Below are positions 13,431 to 19,279 of a DNA stretch of 20,345 bases, one piece after another (positions within the stretch are counted from its first letter, which is position 1; each line of letters begins with the position of its first letter). The DNA comes from a virus. Under the pieces are notes generated by a model. The model worked only from the letters and a program-made list of their open reading frames with translations. It did not search any database and was not told the origin of the DNA. The translations under genes and the position numbers were made by a program. The stretch covers positions 1-20,345 of the IMG/VR virus record IMGVR_UViG_3300007631_000008. One strand, 5' to 3'.

Positions 13431-13764
13431 GGAGCCTCCGGTAGCGCAGCCCACCGAATAGGCGGACCGCTATGTAGATCAATCTTGCCATCACCGGGTC
13501 GACGCCTTCATTCTGCATGGCCTCGAGGAACACCCGGTCGGCGTAGGCGCGATCCGCGCCCCGGTGATAGAGCCAGTCGTGGATCACCGCCGAAGCGGTT
13601 GCCCGGCGCGCCGCCAGTGCATGCACGCCCGGGACACGCGGCACACTATCGAGATCCGTACCAAAACCCTCAGGCACGTAGACCCAGTTATCCCGACTGC
13701 GATAGACCAGCGGCTTCGCCAGCTGCCACCGACGACCCATCCGACGCAGCGTGAGCGTGCTCAT
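13423..13764 (-). CDS. DUF1353-family protein, 113 aa
   Basis: The family signature is clear: WQLAKPLVYRSRDNWVYVPE, GFGTDLDSVPRVPGVHALAA, then ASAVIHDWLYHRG and a C-terminal ARLIYIAVRLFGG. DUF1353 proteins are small phage proteins of unknown function, often near lysis or tail genes; the conserved VPxGFxTDLxSVP and HDWLY motifs suggest an enzyme-like or metal-binding core. The start chosen is ATG at 13764; ATG at 13740 is an alternative. Either start lies inside the upstream gene (overlap 77 or 53 nt), and neither has a strong ribosome site. Confidence 0.8.
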   Translation of the reverse strand: MSTLTLRRMGRRWQLAKPLVYRSRDNWVYVPEGFGTDLDSVPRVPGVHALAARRATASAVIHDWLYHRGADRAYADRVFLEAMQNEGVDPVMARLIYIAVRLFGGLRYRRLHG

Positions 13765-14215
13765 CACGCCGCAGGATCTCGTCGTATTCAGCATCGGTGT
13801 AGCCCCGGTAATAATTGGTTCGCTTTGCTAGGGATCGCGCCGCGTCGACCACCATCGCGAGCGGCTGCATCAAGATGAGCGCGTAGTCACTTTTTATCTC
13901 CACCGGCACATCCGGAATCCCCTCCGCTTCCTCAGCGTCTGGGTGGAACCCCATGAGCCAAACTCCGCTGGGGGTGACATTCTGCGCTTCAATCCAATCG
14001 TCGAACCCCTGCGCGCTGCGCCGCCACGGTCTGGTCCAGGCGATAACGTAGGTTTGCCCCGGCTGGGGCGGGAGCTTGCGCTTGAGGCTTGCGACACGGG
14101 AGAGCCGATCGGTGACAATGACCGACACCTCACCCCGCTGGTAAGCCGCCTCGGCGTAGGGACACGCGGGCAACCCACCAAAGTGCTGGGTGGGCGTGGA
14201 CAGGCTATGAGCCAC
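13688..14215 (-). CDS. Conserved-looking hypothetical phage protein, at least 175 aa
   Basis: Not firmly recognised. It has HFGGLPACPYAEAAYQRGEV near the N-terminus, then VIAWTRPWRRSAQGFDDWIE, GVWLMGFHPDAEEAEGIPDV and a C-terminal helix NYYRGYTDAEYDEILRRDEH. The G-G-x-P-x-C-P-Y/F-A-x-x-A element followed by a W/DDWI region recurs in phage proteins of unknown role. The first accepted start is GTG at 14215, but the frame stays open and protein-like upstream (VISIPSEIRAWVAHSL) without an ATG, GTG or TTG before it. The true start may therefore be a rare codon, or translation may enter from the preceding ORF. Confidence 0.7.
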   Translation of the reverse strand: MAHSLSTPTQHFGGLPACPYAEAAYQRGEVSVIVTDRLSRVASLKRKLPPQPGQTYVIAWTRPWRRSAQGFDDWIEAQNVTPSGVWLMGFHPDAEEAEGIPDVPVEIKSDYALILMQPLAMVVDAARSLAKRTNYYRGYTDAEYDEILRRDEHAHAASDGSSVAAGEAAGLSQSG

Positions 14216-14244
14216 CCACGCCCGGATTTCAGACGGAATCGAGA

Positions 14245-14394
14245 TTACTCGCCGCCCTTGGTCGCACGATCGTACGACTGATTCATCACGCTGGCCGGGT
14301 CCTGCGAGCGGCGCTTGTCAGCACTGTGCTCATTGTAGGCCTTGGTGCCAGACTGCTTCATGCCACTTTTCATGCCGTTCTTCTTGCCCTTCAT
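14245..14394 (-). CDS. Small Lys/Ser/Met-rich protein, 49 aa
   Basis: ATG at 14394 has AAGGAG 6-7 nt upstream. It reads MKGKKNGMKSGMKQSGTKAY, then NEHSADKRRSQDPASVMNQS. It is hydrophilic, basic at the N-terminus and probably disordered. Not recognised. It starts 10 nt after the Rz1 stop. Composition resembles the 49-aa protein after the capsid gene, but the sequences do not align convincingly. Confidence 0.65.
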   Translation of the reverse strand: MKGKKNGMKSGMKQSGTKAYNEHSADKRRSQDPASVMNQSYDRATKGGE

Positions 14395-14404
14395 GGTTTG
14401 CTCC

Positions 14405-14656
14405 TTACTGTTGATTGCTCCATTCGCGCAGCGCCTCGACGCCATCACGGCATAGCCGCAATGAGCGCTTGAGGTCTGCGTATCCGCGGGCGAGATCGCC
14501 GTTGGTCTTGATCGTGTGCTCCGGTGTCGCGCAGTCGGGGTAGAGGCTACTCGGCGGCGTCACCGTCACGCGCTCGGTCACCACCCTCGGGCTTGCGCAG
14601 CCAGTCGCGAACACCGCGAGGAATAGGAGCATCGCTCCAGTCCTGAATCTCGTCAT
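14405..14656 (-). CDS. Rz1: o-spanin Rz1-like lipoprotein, 83 aa
   Basis: Outer-membrane subunit of the spanin complex that fuses inner and outer membranes in the last step of lysis. ATG at 14656 has GGAGG 7 nt upstream. The lipoprotein signal reads MTRFRTGAMLLFLAVFATGC with the lipidated Cys at residue 20. The mature part begins with SPRVVTERVTVTPPSSLYPD and has the Pro-rich element and Cys typical of Rz1. It starts inside the Rz gene in another frame (110-nt overlap) and ends 142 nt beyond it, an overlapping spanin architecture. At 83 aa it is a little long for Rz1. Confidence 0.85.
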   Translation of the reverse strand: MTRFRTGAMLLFLAVFATGCASPRVVTERVTVTPPSSLYPDCATPEHTIKTNGDLARGYADLKRSLRLCRDGVEALREWSNQQ

Positions 14657-14951
14657 CGGATGCCTCCAGATCCTGCAGCCGGCGCTCGGCCTCGGCCGCC
14701 CGCGCCCTTGCCGCCTGCTCGCGCTTGCGCTGCGCTTTGACGGCGGCCTCGTATTCCGCCATTTCCTGCTTTTGGGCGGCGATGGTTGCAATCGACTGAT
14801 CAAGCCCTTGCTCAGCGGCGTGCAGGTCATCGCGCGCATCGCGCAGCTGCCAGGCAAGCCAGCCAATCGCGACAACGGCCGCGACGACAACGCCGATCAA
14901 CGTTTTGGTGCCAAGCCGTTTAGCGATGGCGTTAATAGTTGCGTTGATCAT
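14547..14951 (-). CDS. Rz: i-spanin Rz-like protein, 134 aa
   Basis: Inner-membrane spanin subunit. ATG at 14951 overlaps the holin candidate by 20 nt. There is one N-terminal membrane segment, about residues 17-35 (KTLIGVVVAAVVAIGWLAW), with a short basic lead, then a periplasmic coiled coil rich in Ala/Gln/Arg/Glu (about 36-98). The C-terminal DWSDAPIPRGVRDWLRKPEG matches the Rz ending W-x-D-x-x-[IV]-P-x-x-[VI]-x-x-W-L. Topology and overlap with the lipoprotein gene are exactly those of Rz/Rz1 pairs. Confidence 0.88.
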   Translation of the reverse strand: MINATINAIAKRLGTKTLIGVVVAAVVAIGWLAWQLRDARDDLHAAEQGLDQSIATIAAQKQEMAEYEAAVKAQRKREQAARARAAEAERRLQDLEASDDEIQDWSDAPIPRGVRDWLRKPEGGDRARDGDAAE

Positions 14952-15153
14952 TACGCGCCTTGCGGATCTGCATCACCCCGTAGGCGACAGCAGGCAGGCC
15001 ATACACCGCGGCAAGCGCCGAGGCGGTGCCCGCACGGATCACCGGCGGGTTGGGGCCGAAAACGCGCCAGGTGACCCACGTCACAAGCGCTGCTGCATGG
15101 ATCGCGAGCAAAGTGCCGGCGACCAATATCAAAACGCGCTCCGCTTTAGCCAT
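14932..15153 (-). CDS. Holin candidate, 73 aa
   Basis: ATG at 15153 overlaps the endolysin stop by 8 nt (ATGGCTAA). Two hydrophobic segments: about residues 7-30 (VLILVAGTLLAIHAAALVTW) and 41-62 (GTASALAAVYGLPAVAYGVM), with a polar, Pro-containing turn between and a charged C-terminus (QIRKARNDQRNY). Size, two membrane spans and position next to endolysin and spanins fit a class II-type holin that permeabilises the inner membrane. There is no sequence signature, so this is topology and context. Confidence 0.7.
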   Translation of the reverse strand: MAKAERVLILVAGTLLAIHAAALVTWVTWRVFGPNPPVIRAGTASALAAVYGLPAVAYGVMQIRKARNDQRNY

Positions 15154-15565
15154 TGCGGATCATCCCGGCGACTTCTTTCGCCCGGCGCGGCGTTTGCTCC
15201 GCCCAGCGCGAATCGAGCGCCTCATCGGCAGCGCTTTCAAAATCGCCCTGATCGAGCGCCTGCCACATGCGAGAAAAGCGCATCAAACCGTCGACGCCCA
15301 TTTGGTACGCCATGTTGACCAGCGCGTGCTGGACACCCTCCGGCAGGGTGTGCAGCGACGGCGCGCTATGCTCGAGCGAGCCAATCACACGGGCAATGTC
15401 ATTGCTCAGCAGCTGCTCGGCCTCGGCCTGGCTGATTCCGCCGCCGCGGCGCTCATCAATGAGCCGGCCGTAGCCAATGGTCCAGAATCCGAGGTGGTCC
15501 TGGTAGGCATGCAGCACGCAGCCCTCATGCCGCTTGATCTGATTGCGGAGCTCGGCGGTGTTCAT
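15146..15565 (-). CDS. Endolysin, T4-type lysozyme (GH24), 139 aa
   Basis: Muramidase that cleaves peptidoglycan at lysis. ATG at 15565 overlaps the upstream stop by ATGA. The catalytic triad has T4 lysozyme spacing: E14, D23 and T29 in KRHEGCVLHAYQDHLGFWTI followed by GYGRLI. Later family blocks are VNMAYQMGVDGLMRFSRMWQ and the C-terminal RWAEQTPRRAKEVAGMIRNG. Full length for the family (T4 lysozyme is 164 aa; phage forms of about 140-150 aa are common). The N-terminus has no signal or SAR segment, so release depends on a holin. Confidence 0.93.
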   Translation of the reverse strand: MNTAELRNQIKRHEGCVLHAYQDHLGFWTIGYGRLIDERRGGGISQAEAEQLLSNDIARVIGSLEHSAPSLHTLPEGVQHALVNMAYQMGVDGLMRFSRMWQALDQGDFESAADEALDSRWAEQTPRRAKEVAGMIRNG

Positions 15566-15870
15566 CGCTTGTCCGCTTTTTCGTCCAGCTTGCCGATGAT
15601 CTGTCGCAGCATCGCCTTCATTTCGCTGGCGTCCTCGCGATAGTCATCCTTGCGCAGGTATGTTTCGTGCGCGTGATGATCATTGCGCGTAACCTGCTGC
15701 TCAATTTTTTGGATCTCGGATGCGAGCCGCCGCTCGGCTGCCTGTCTCGCCTCGGACTCCGCTGAAATGGTTTCCTTGACGGACTGGATCGCCTGCCAAA
15801 GCAGAAACGCAATGCCGCCCAGAACCAGATTCACTAGCCCGGCGATGGCGAGAACGATCGTCTCAAGCAT
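15562..15870 (-). CDS. Single-span membrane protein with coiled coil, 102 aa
   Basis: ATG at 15870 overlaps the upstream stop by 8 nt. The N-terminal membrane segment is at residues 3-25 (ETIVLAIAGLVNLVLGGIAF), then a charged coiled coil (ETISAESEARQAAERRLASE) and the conserved-looking TYLRKDDYREDASEMKAMLR with KLDEKADKR at the end. This Y-x-R-x-D-D-Y-x-x-D-x-x-E-x-K-x-M-L form recurs in small phage membrane proteins near lysis genes. It may act as an antiholin or a lysis accessory. The function is not established. Confidence 0.75.
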   Translation of the reverse strand: MLETIVLAIAGLVNLVLGGIAFLLWQAIQSVKETISAESEARQAAERRLASEIQKIEQQVTRNDHHAHETYLRKDDYREDASEMKAMLRQIIGKLDEKADKR

Positions 15871-16063
15871 CCCGGCAATCCGGCGCAATCGTGACGGAGT
15901 AATGGCGATCGAACCCACGAAATCCAAACGTCGCGGATTCGCCCGATCCGTTGCCCGGCAAACCGCAGACGTAGACTCGGCCAATCGGGGCGTCATCGGC
16001 GATGACACAACGAGCATCCCCTTGTGCGCACGCAATCAAAGCGGCGGCCAGCAATGCGTTCAT
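15863..16063 (-). CDS. Small exported Cys-containing protein, 66 aa
   Basis: ATG at 16063 has GGAG 7 nt upstream. The hydrophobic N-terminus MNALLAAALIACAQGDARC could be a signal peptide. L-I-A-C at residues 9-12 also fits a lipobox, though the segment is short and lacks a basic lead. Four cysteines (12, 19, 33, 63) suggest disulfides in the periplasm. The rest is small and Gly-rich (VYVCGLPGNGSGESATFGFR). Not recognised. Position at the head of the lysis genes suggests an envelope role. Confidence 0.65.
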   Translation of the reverse strand: MNALLAAALIACAQGDARCVIADDAPIGRVYVCGLPGNGSGESATFGFRGFDRHYSVTIAPDCRDA

Positions 16064-16074
16064 GATTGACTCCG

Positions 16075-17229
16075 TTACGCAGCGACCATTTCGGGGGTGA
16101 GGCGGACTCGGCCCACCTCGCCATGGTCGCGGTGATAGGTAATGACTTGGGCGCTGCGACCTGATTTGTAGCCGTGACGTGACTCAAAAGCCGTGGCCGC
16201 GGCCAGCGTCTGGTGCTGCTCAACGGTCATCAGCGATGACTCCTGCACCGTTTTATGATGCAGGTGGCCAACGTGGGCATAGCTGTGCGTCGTGCGCCCG
16301 AGCAGCGGCCGAAACTTGCCTGCCAGGGCCCGATCAAGCTCGCCCGGTTTGGTCAGATGCCCGTGATGGAAGAACAGGCTCACGTCGCCGTGCTCGACCG
16401 CATAGTAGGGATCGGGGCTGATGTCGACTGTGACGCGCTGCTCCGCCTCATAATGGGCTGCCAGCCATTCGCGCATATAAGCGCTTGTCGCTAGATCGTG
16501 ATTGCCCTCAGCGTAGATGACGTGCACCTGCTCGTAGCGCTGGGCGAGCATGTCGATCACACGGCGCATCACCCGAATCACCGTCCGGGCAAGCAGCTGC
16601 AGCCGAGTGTCGGAATCCAGGACATGGCCGTGGCCGGGCGTGACGGCCTCAAGGCTGTCGTAGTGGCACGCATCACCGAGCTGCGCGAGCACAACGCGCT
16701 TGGCCGGTGGCGCTGCAGCAATCGCCGCCTCAAACCACCGAACCAGCAAATCTTCGGCTTTGGCTAGATCCCAGTTGTCGTCCCCGGTCTCCTCGCCCCA
16801 GGCCAGTGAGCCTAGGTGGTAGTCGGTGATGACAAAACAGGCCATCAGGTTTTGGTCGACGCCTTTTGGTCGCACCCTGAGCCGAGTGCGCGGGATATCG
16901 TCGGAAAAACCGTTGAACACAGCCTGCAGCGCCGAGCGGACCGCATCGTCATCGCGGCTGGTCTTTACCCACTCCAGCTTGGCCTCGCCCGTCTGGGCGT
17001 CGTAGAGCGTCGAGCGGCCGCGGACCTGCTCGTCGACGGCCTCCCCTTCGGACAAGTTGCCGACAAGCGCCTGCCGCTGCGCGTCGAGGGAGCGCCCTTC
17101 GCGGATATTTTTGATGCGTCGCTCGCAGCCACGGGCGCTCATGCCGAGCAGCGCTGCCGCACCACGCTGAGAGCCAGCCTGCTCAACTGCGGCCAGTATT
17201 TGGTCGTCCGTGTATTTGCGAGCGGCCAT
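16075..17229 (-). CDS. HTH-containing metallophosphoesterase, 384 aa
   Basis: Calcineurin-like phosphoesterase with the full metal-binding set: D136-x-H138 (ITDYHLGSLAWG), G185-D186 with H189 (LAQLGDACHY), G-N-H-D at 242-245, H-H-G-H at 288-291 and G-H-L-H-H-K at 321-326. An N-terminal HTH-like segment (KYTDDQILAAVEQAGSQRGA, ALLGMSARGCERRIKN) precedes it, so it may act on DNA or RNA. Phage proteins of this form are common, but their substrate is unproven. It is the first gene after the late promoter/terminator region. ATG at 17229 sits directly on the terminator U-tract, with only GGGG (inside the stem) as a possible ribosome site. The HTH homology requires a start at or very near this codon. 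Confidence 0.88.
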   Translation of the reverse strand: MAARKYTDDQILAAVEQAGSQRGAAALLGMSARGCERRIKNIREGRSLDAQRQALVGNLSEGEAVDEQVRGRSTLYDAQTGEAKLEWVKTSRDDDAVRSALQAVFNGFSDDIPRTRLRVRPKGVDQNLMACFVITDYHLGSLAWGEETGDDNWDLAKAEDLLVRWFEAAIAAAPPAKRVVLAQLGDACHYDSLEAVTPGHGHVLDSDTRLQLLARTVIRVMRRVIDMLAQRYEQVHVIYAEGNHDLATSAYMREWLAAHYEAEQRVTVDISPDPYYAVEHGDVSLFFHHGHLTKPGELDRALAGKFRPLLGRTTHSYAHVGHLHHKTVQESSLMTVEQHQTLAAATAFESRHGYKSGRSAQVITYHRDHGEVGRVRLTPEMVAA

Positions 17230-17260
17230 AAAAAAACCCCGGCGATTGCTCGCCAGGGTT
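17230..17260 (-). terminator. Intrinsic terminator (tR'-like) ending at the phosphoesterase ATG
   Basis: Minus strand AACCCTGGCGA-GCAA-TCGCCGGGGTT is an 11-bp stem (one G-T pair) with a GNRA-type GCAA loop, followed by seven T and then ATG. It lies about 16-20 nt downstream of the predicted transcript start of the promoter at 17283-17311 and would stop it after about 45 nt unless antiterminated. Confidence 0.92.
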
Positions 17261-17282
17261 ACAGTTTTCCTAATTTACCTGA

Positions 17283-17311
17283 ACGATACCACTTTCTTTC
17301 TATAAGCACAA
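17283..17311 (-). promoter_or_regulatory. Candidate late promoter (pR'-like)
   Basis: Minus strand TTGTGC (17311-17306), a 17-nt AT-rich spacer, then TATCGT (17288-17283). -35 matches TTGACA in 4 of 6 positions and -10 matches TATAAT in 4 of 6. It begins 3 nt after the stop codon of the Q-like gene, and the expected start is near 17276. Spacing is ideal; sequence match is moderate. Its position between Q and the late genes is the lambda pR' position. Confidence 0.65.
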
Positions 17312-17313
17312 GA

Positions 17314-17673
17314 TCATGTGGCTTCTACGCCCATAACACCCGCTATGTAGTAGTGCAGCTGGTCGATGCGCTGACGATACTGCGCCACACTGATCTTCAT
17401 CCGCTGGGCGGCGACCTTGTCGGGGACGTGCGAGACGTAGCGCTGCTTGGCCGTTTCTTTTAGCGGGCCGGTGACACCGAGTAGTGCCGATTCGATCTCA
17501 CTAACCGAACCGGGCATCGGAGCATCCGAGCTGCCGCCCGAAACACCGGCAGCAGGGCCCTCGCGCATCGCTTTGTGGATCACATTGCGGCGCGGGTAAC
17601 CCAGCCCAAAATCCTGCCGCTCCCGGACATAATCGCCCCACTCGTAGAGCCTCACGTCGATGTCATGCAGCAC
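17314..17673 (-). CDS. Antiterminator Q-like late regulator candidate, 119 aa
   Basis: GTG at 17673 has GGGAGG 7 nt upstream, inside the resolvase gene (11-nt overlap). The N-terminus RLYEWGDYVRERQDFGLGYP resembles the W-G-x-W-x-R...G-Y-P opening of small phage Q-like proteins. The C-terminal half (AKQRYVSHVPDKVAAQRMKI then SVAQYRQRIDQLHYYIAGVM) looks like a helix-turn-helix of the sigma-region-4 or Q type. It is the last gene before the pR'-tR'-like region, where lambda Q sits. The role would be to let RNA polymerase read through 17230-17260 and later terminators. Sequence similarity alone is weak; context carries the call. Confidence 0.65.
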   Translation of the reverse strand: MLHDIDVRLYEWGDYVRERQDFGLGYPRRNVIHKAMREGPAAGVSGGSSDAPMPGSVSEIESALLGVTGPLKETAKQRYVSHVPDKVAAQRMKISVAQYRQRIDQLHYYIAGVMGVEAT

Positions 17674-18043
17674 TCAGCACCTCCCTCTCAATCAAACAGA
17701 ATCCGTCCAGATCAATCTGGCAAAGGTGATCATTTTCTGAACCAGCGCCGACGAGATACCGAAGCGGCAGCACGATCGCCCACGGGCGCCGTGACTGTCG
17801 GTAGGCAAGCACCGGGACCTGACCGGCGTCGCACTGGGCGCAGGCCTGGCGCCACCAGGCCGGGATAGACAGCGTCTCGCAGCGCTTGACCTCAATAGCG
17901 AATGGATCAACGCCAATCAGATCGTGGCCACCGCTGCGGGTTTGCTCGAGGTTGCGCACGACCGACTCGCCCAACCGATCAGCCAGAAGATTGGCAAGTT
18001 CACGCTCAGCGCTTGCCCCTTTTCGGCGCTGCGCGGCACCCAT
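17663..18043 (-). CDS. PD-(D/E)XK Holliday-junction resolvase-like nuclease, 126 aa
   Basis: The ATG at 18043 shares one base with the previous stop (TAATG). Motifs match small archaeal-Hjc-type and phage resolvases: basic N-terminus with E13/E15 (QRRKGASAERELANLLADRL), NLEQTRSGGHDLIGVDPFAI with D41, and EVK with E51 and K53. A conserved PAWWRQACAQCDAGQVPVLA segment follows. It would resolve branched replication or recombination intermediates before packaging. It takes the place that RusA or Rap holds in lambda-like nin regions, next to NinB and DUF1364. The catalytic set looks complete. Confidence 0.8.
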   Translation of the reverse strand: MGAAQRRKGASAERELANLLADRLGESVVRNLEQTRSGGHDLIGVDPFAIEVKRCETLSIPAWWRQACAQCDAGQVPVLAYRQSRRPWAIVLPLRYLVGAGSENDHLCQIDLDGFCLIEREVLSAA

Positions 18044-18360
18044 TACGCCGCCGCCTTACTGCGCCGATAGCGCATCTGCTGATGAACTGCGCGGGAGTTG
18101 TTCAGCACCTTTTGACGGACTGCCTGCAGATCAAGCCCAGCAAGATCGGCACACCAGCGGGCACTCCACGGTGCAACATCGTCACTGATCAGCCAGTCGA
18201 TGGCCTCAATTCGCTCGCGGGCGAGCCGCGACATTTTTTCCGCACTGGCCCGGCGCGACGGCTGCCTGACCGCGTCCTCAATAGCCTGGCGTAGACACGA
18301 CACCACTAGGCGATACTCGGGTTCAGCGGAAAGTGCGTCCTCAACGAACTCGTCATTCAT
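18043..18360 (-). CDS. Hypothetical nin-region protein, 105 aa
   Basis: ATG at 18360 overlaps the DUF1364 stop by 8 nt (ATGAATGA). It is helical, with AIDWLISDDVAPWSARWCAD and LAGLDLQAVRQKVLNNS. The W-L-x-S-D-D...P-W-S-x-x-x-x-C-x-x-L-G/A-L-D-x-x-x-V-R element recurs in small phage and bacterial proteins of unknown function and looks like a winged or plain HTH. The C-terminus is basic (RYRRSKAAA). Possible DNA binding; no firm family name. Confidence 0.7.
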   Translation of the reverse strand: MNDEFVEDALSAEPEYRLVVSCLRQAIEDAVRQPSRRASAEKMSRLARERIEAIDWLISDDVAPWSARWCADLAGLDLQAVRQKVLNNSRAVHQQMRYRRSKAAA

Positions 18361-18673
18361 ACCGAATCAACCCCTCGCTGCGTTGTAGTGATCGCGTCTC
18401 GGCGAGCGCCCGGACCATACACTCGTAGAGCTCGGCCTGGCTGACCATCGGGAGCGCCCGCTGATCCAATGCGGCATGGCACCCTGAGCACCCGAAAACC
18501 GCGTGATCGTCGCTCGCCTTAAAACCCGTGCCACGGCCACCGTGTGGCAAATGGCAAAGCACCGTCGTCTCCGGGTCGCCCGTGCAATGCCCCGGAATGC
18601 GCAGACAGCACGGCTGACCGTTGGCTGAATCGCGGAGTTTTTTGGATCGAACCGGGGTGTCTTTTGCGATCAT
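18353..18673 (-). CDS. DUF1364-family Cys/His protein, 106 aa
   Basis: ATG at 18673 overlaps the NinB stop by ATGA. The family pattern is clear: KLRDSANGQPCCLRIPGHCT, GDPETTVLCHLPHGGRGTGF, then DDHAVFGCSGCHAALDQRAL. Cys22/23, Cys30, Cys40-His41 and Cys62-x2-Cys65-His66 form an HNH/zinc-binding-like arrangement. DUF1364 occurs in lambdoid phages next to NinB and RusA-type genes and is thought to be a nuclease-like protein; the activity is unproven. Its presence supports a lambda-type nin region. Confidence 0.85.
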   Translation of the reverse strand: MIAKDTPVRSKKLRDSANGQPCCLRIPGHCTGDPETTVLCHLPHGGRGTGFKASDDHAVFGCSGCHAALDQRALPMVSQAELYECMVRALAETRSLQRSEGLIRYE

Positions 18674-19104
18674 GCCGCCTCCATTGCCTGCTGCGATTCG
18701 TCTGACCATTCCACGCCCCACTCGGAGCCGTAGGCGTAAATCAGCTCGATGAGCTCGGACAATTCGTGCTTACGCATCCGCGAAGTCCGCATTCCAAGCA
18801 TGACGACACCGCCACCGACGCCCTGCGCCATCCGGGTTTCTTGGCGATAGGCCGCGGTGAAAACATCCTTCCAGTCCTCCTCGTCGGCCCATACCATCGC
18901 GCCGTTAATGACCAGCTGGCGCTGACTCGCGACATCCCGGAGCAGCGCCCACATCTTGCGGTTTTGATCGGTGCTGCGGCGCGGGCGGCTCAGGGTGATG
19001 ACCAGCTCGCCGCCCTGGATTCCTCGCTCGATCATGTCCATGACCCAGTTCACAGGGCGGCTCAGTGAATCACCGGGGCGTACCGTGTGGCTTACCTCAC
19101 CCAA
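18670..19104 (-). CDS. ninB: NinB-like recombination protein (lambda Orf), 144 aa
   Basis: Lambda Orf/NinB is a recombination mediator that binds single-stranded DNA and SSB, partly replacing RecFOR. Family blocks are PRRSTDQNRKMWALLRDVAS, WADEEDWKDVFTAAYRQETR, GGGVVMLGMRTSRMRKHELS and ELIELIYAYGSEWGVEWSDE, which align closely to lambda NinB from memory. The start is uncertain: the TTG at 19104 gives a family-typical length, an 8-nt overlap (TTGGGTGA) and GGGAGG 9 nt upstream. TTG at 19110 and an internal ATG (VMDMIERG) are alternatives. It leads the nin-type cluster. Confidence 0.88.
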   Translation of the reverse strand: MGEVSHTVRPGDSLSRPVNWVMDMIERGIQGGELVITLSRPRRSTDQNRKMWALLRDVASQRQLVINGAMVWADEEDWKDVFTAAYRQETRMAQGVGGGVVMLGMRTSRMRKHELSELIELIYAYGSEWGVEWSDESQQAMEAA

Positions 19105-19279
19105 GGCCAAGATCCTCCCGGCAGCGTGCGCAATGGCCATCAACAATGCGCTCAAAATACTCGCCGCATTCGTCGCACTCGCCCGCGCAGCCTTTCGGAA
19201 TATCTCGATCAATAGCGCTTAACGCAGAAGCAGTCAGCTGCTCAACCAACTCGGTCGCGCGATCAATGTCGTCAGCCAT
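19097..19279 (-). CDS. DksA/TraR-like zinc-finger protein, 60 aa
   Basis: ATG at 19279 has AGGAGG 6 nt upstream and overlaps the DUF3310 stop by 8 nt (ATGGCTGA). The N-terminal helix MADDIDRATELVEQLTASAL is typical of short phage TraR-type proteins, followed by a four-Cys finger: C35-x2-C38 and C50-x2-C53 (ECDECGEYFERIVDGHCARC). Members of the group bind the RNA polymerase secondary channel. This short form probably acts on host transcription, though binding cannot be judged from sequence. The finger spacing (11 residues) is shorter than in DksA. Confidence 0.75.
   Translation of the reverse strand: MADDIDRATELVEQLTASALSAIDRDIPKGCAGECDECGEYFERIVDGHCARCREDLGLG

Noticed and set aside
14172-14195. 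CCCACC...GGTGGG inverted repeat near 14180
   Set aside because: Lies within a coding region, lacks a U-tract, and is weak; no support as a terminator.
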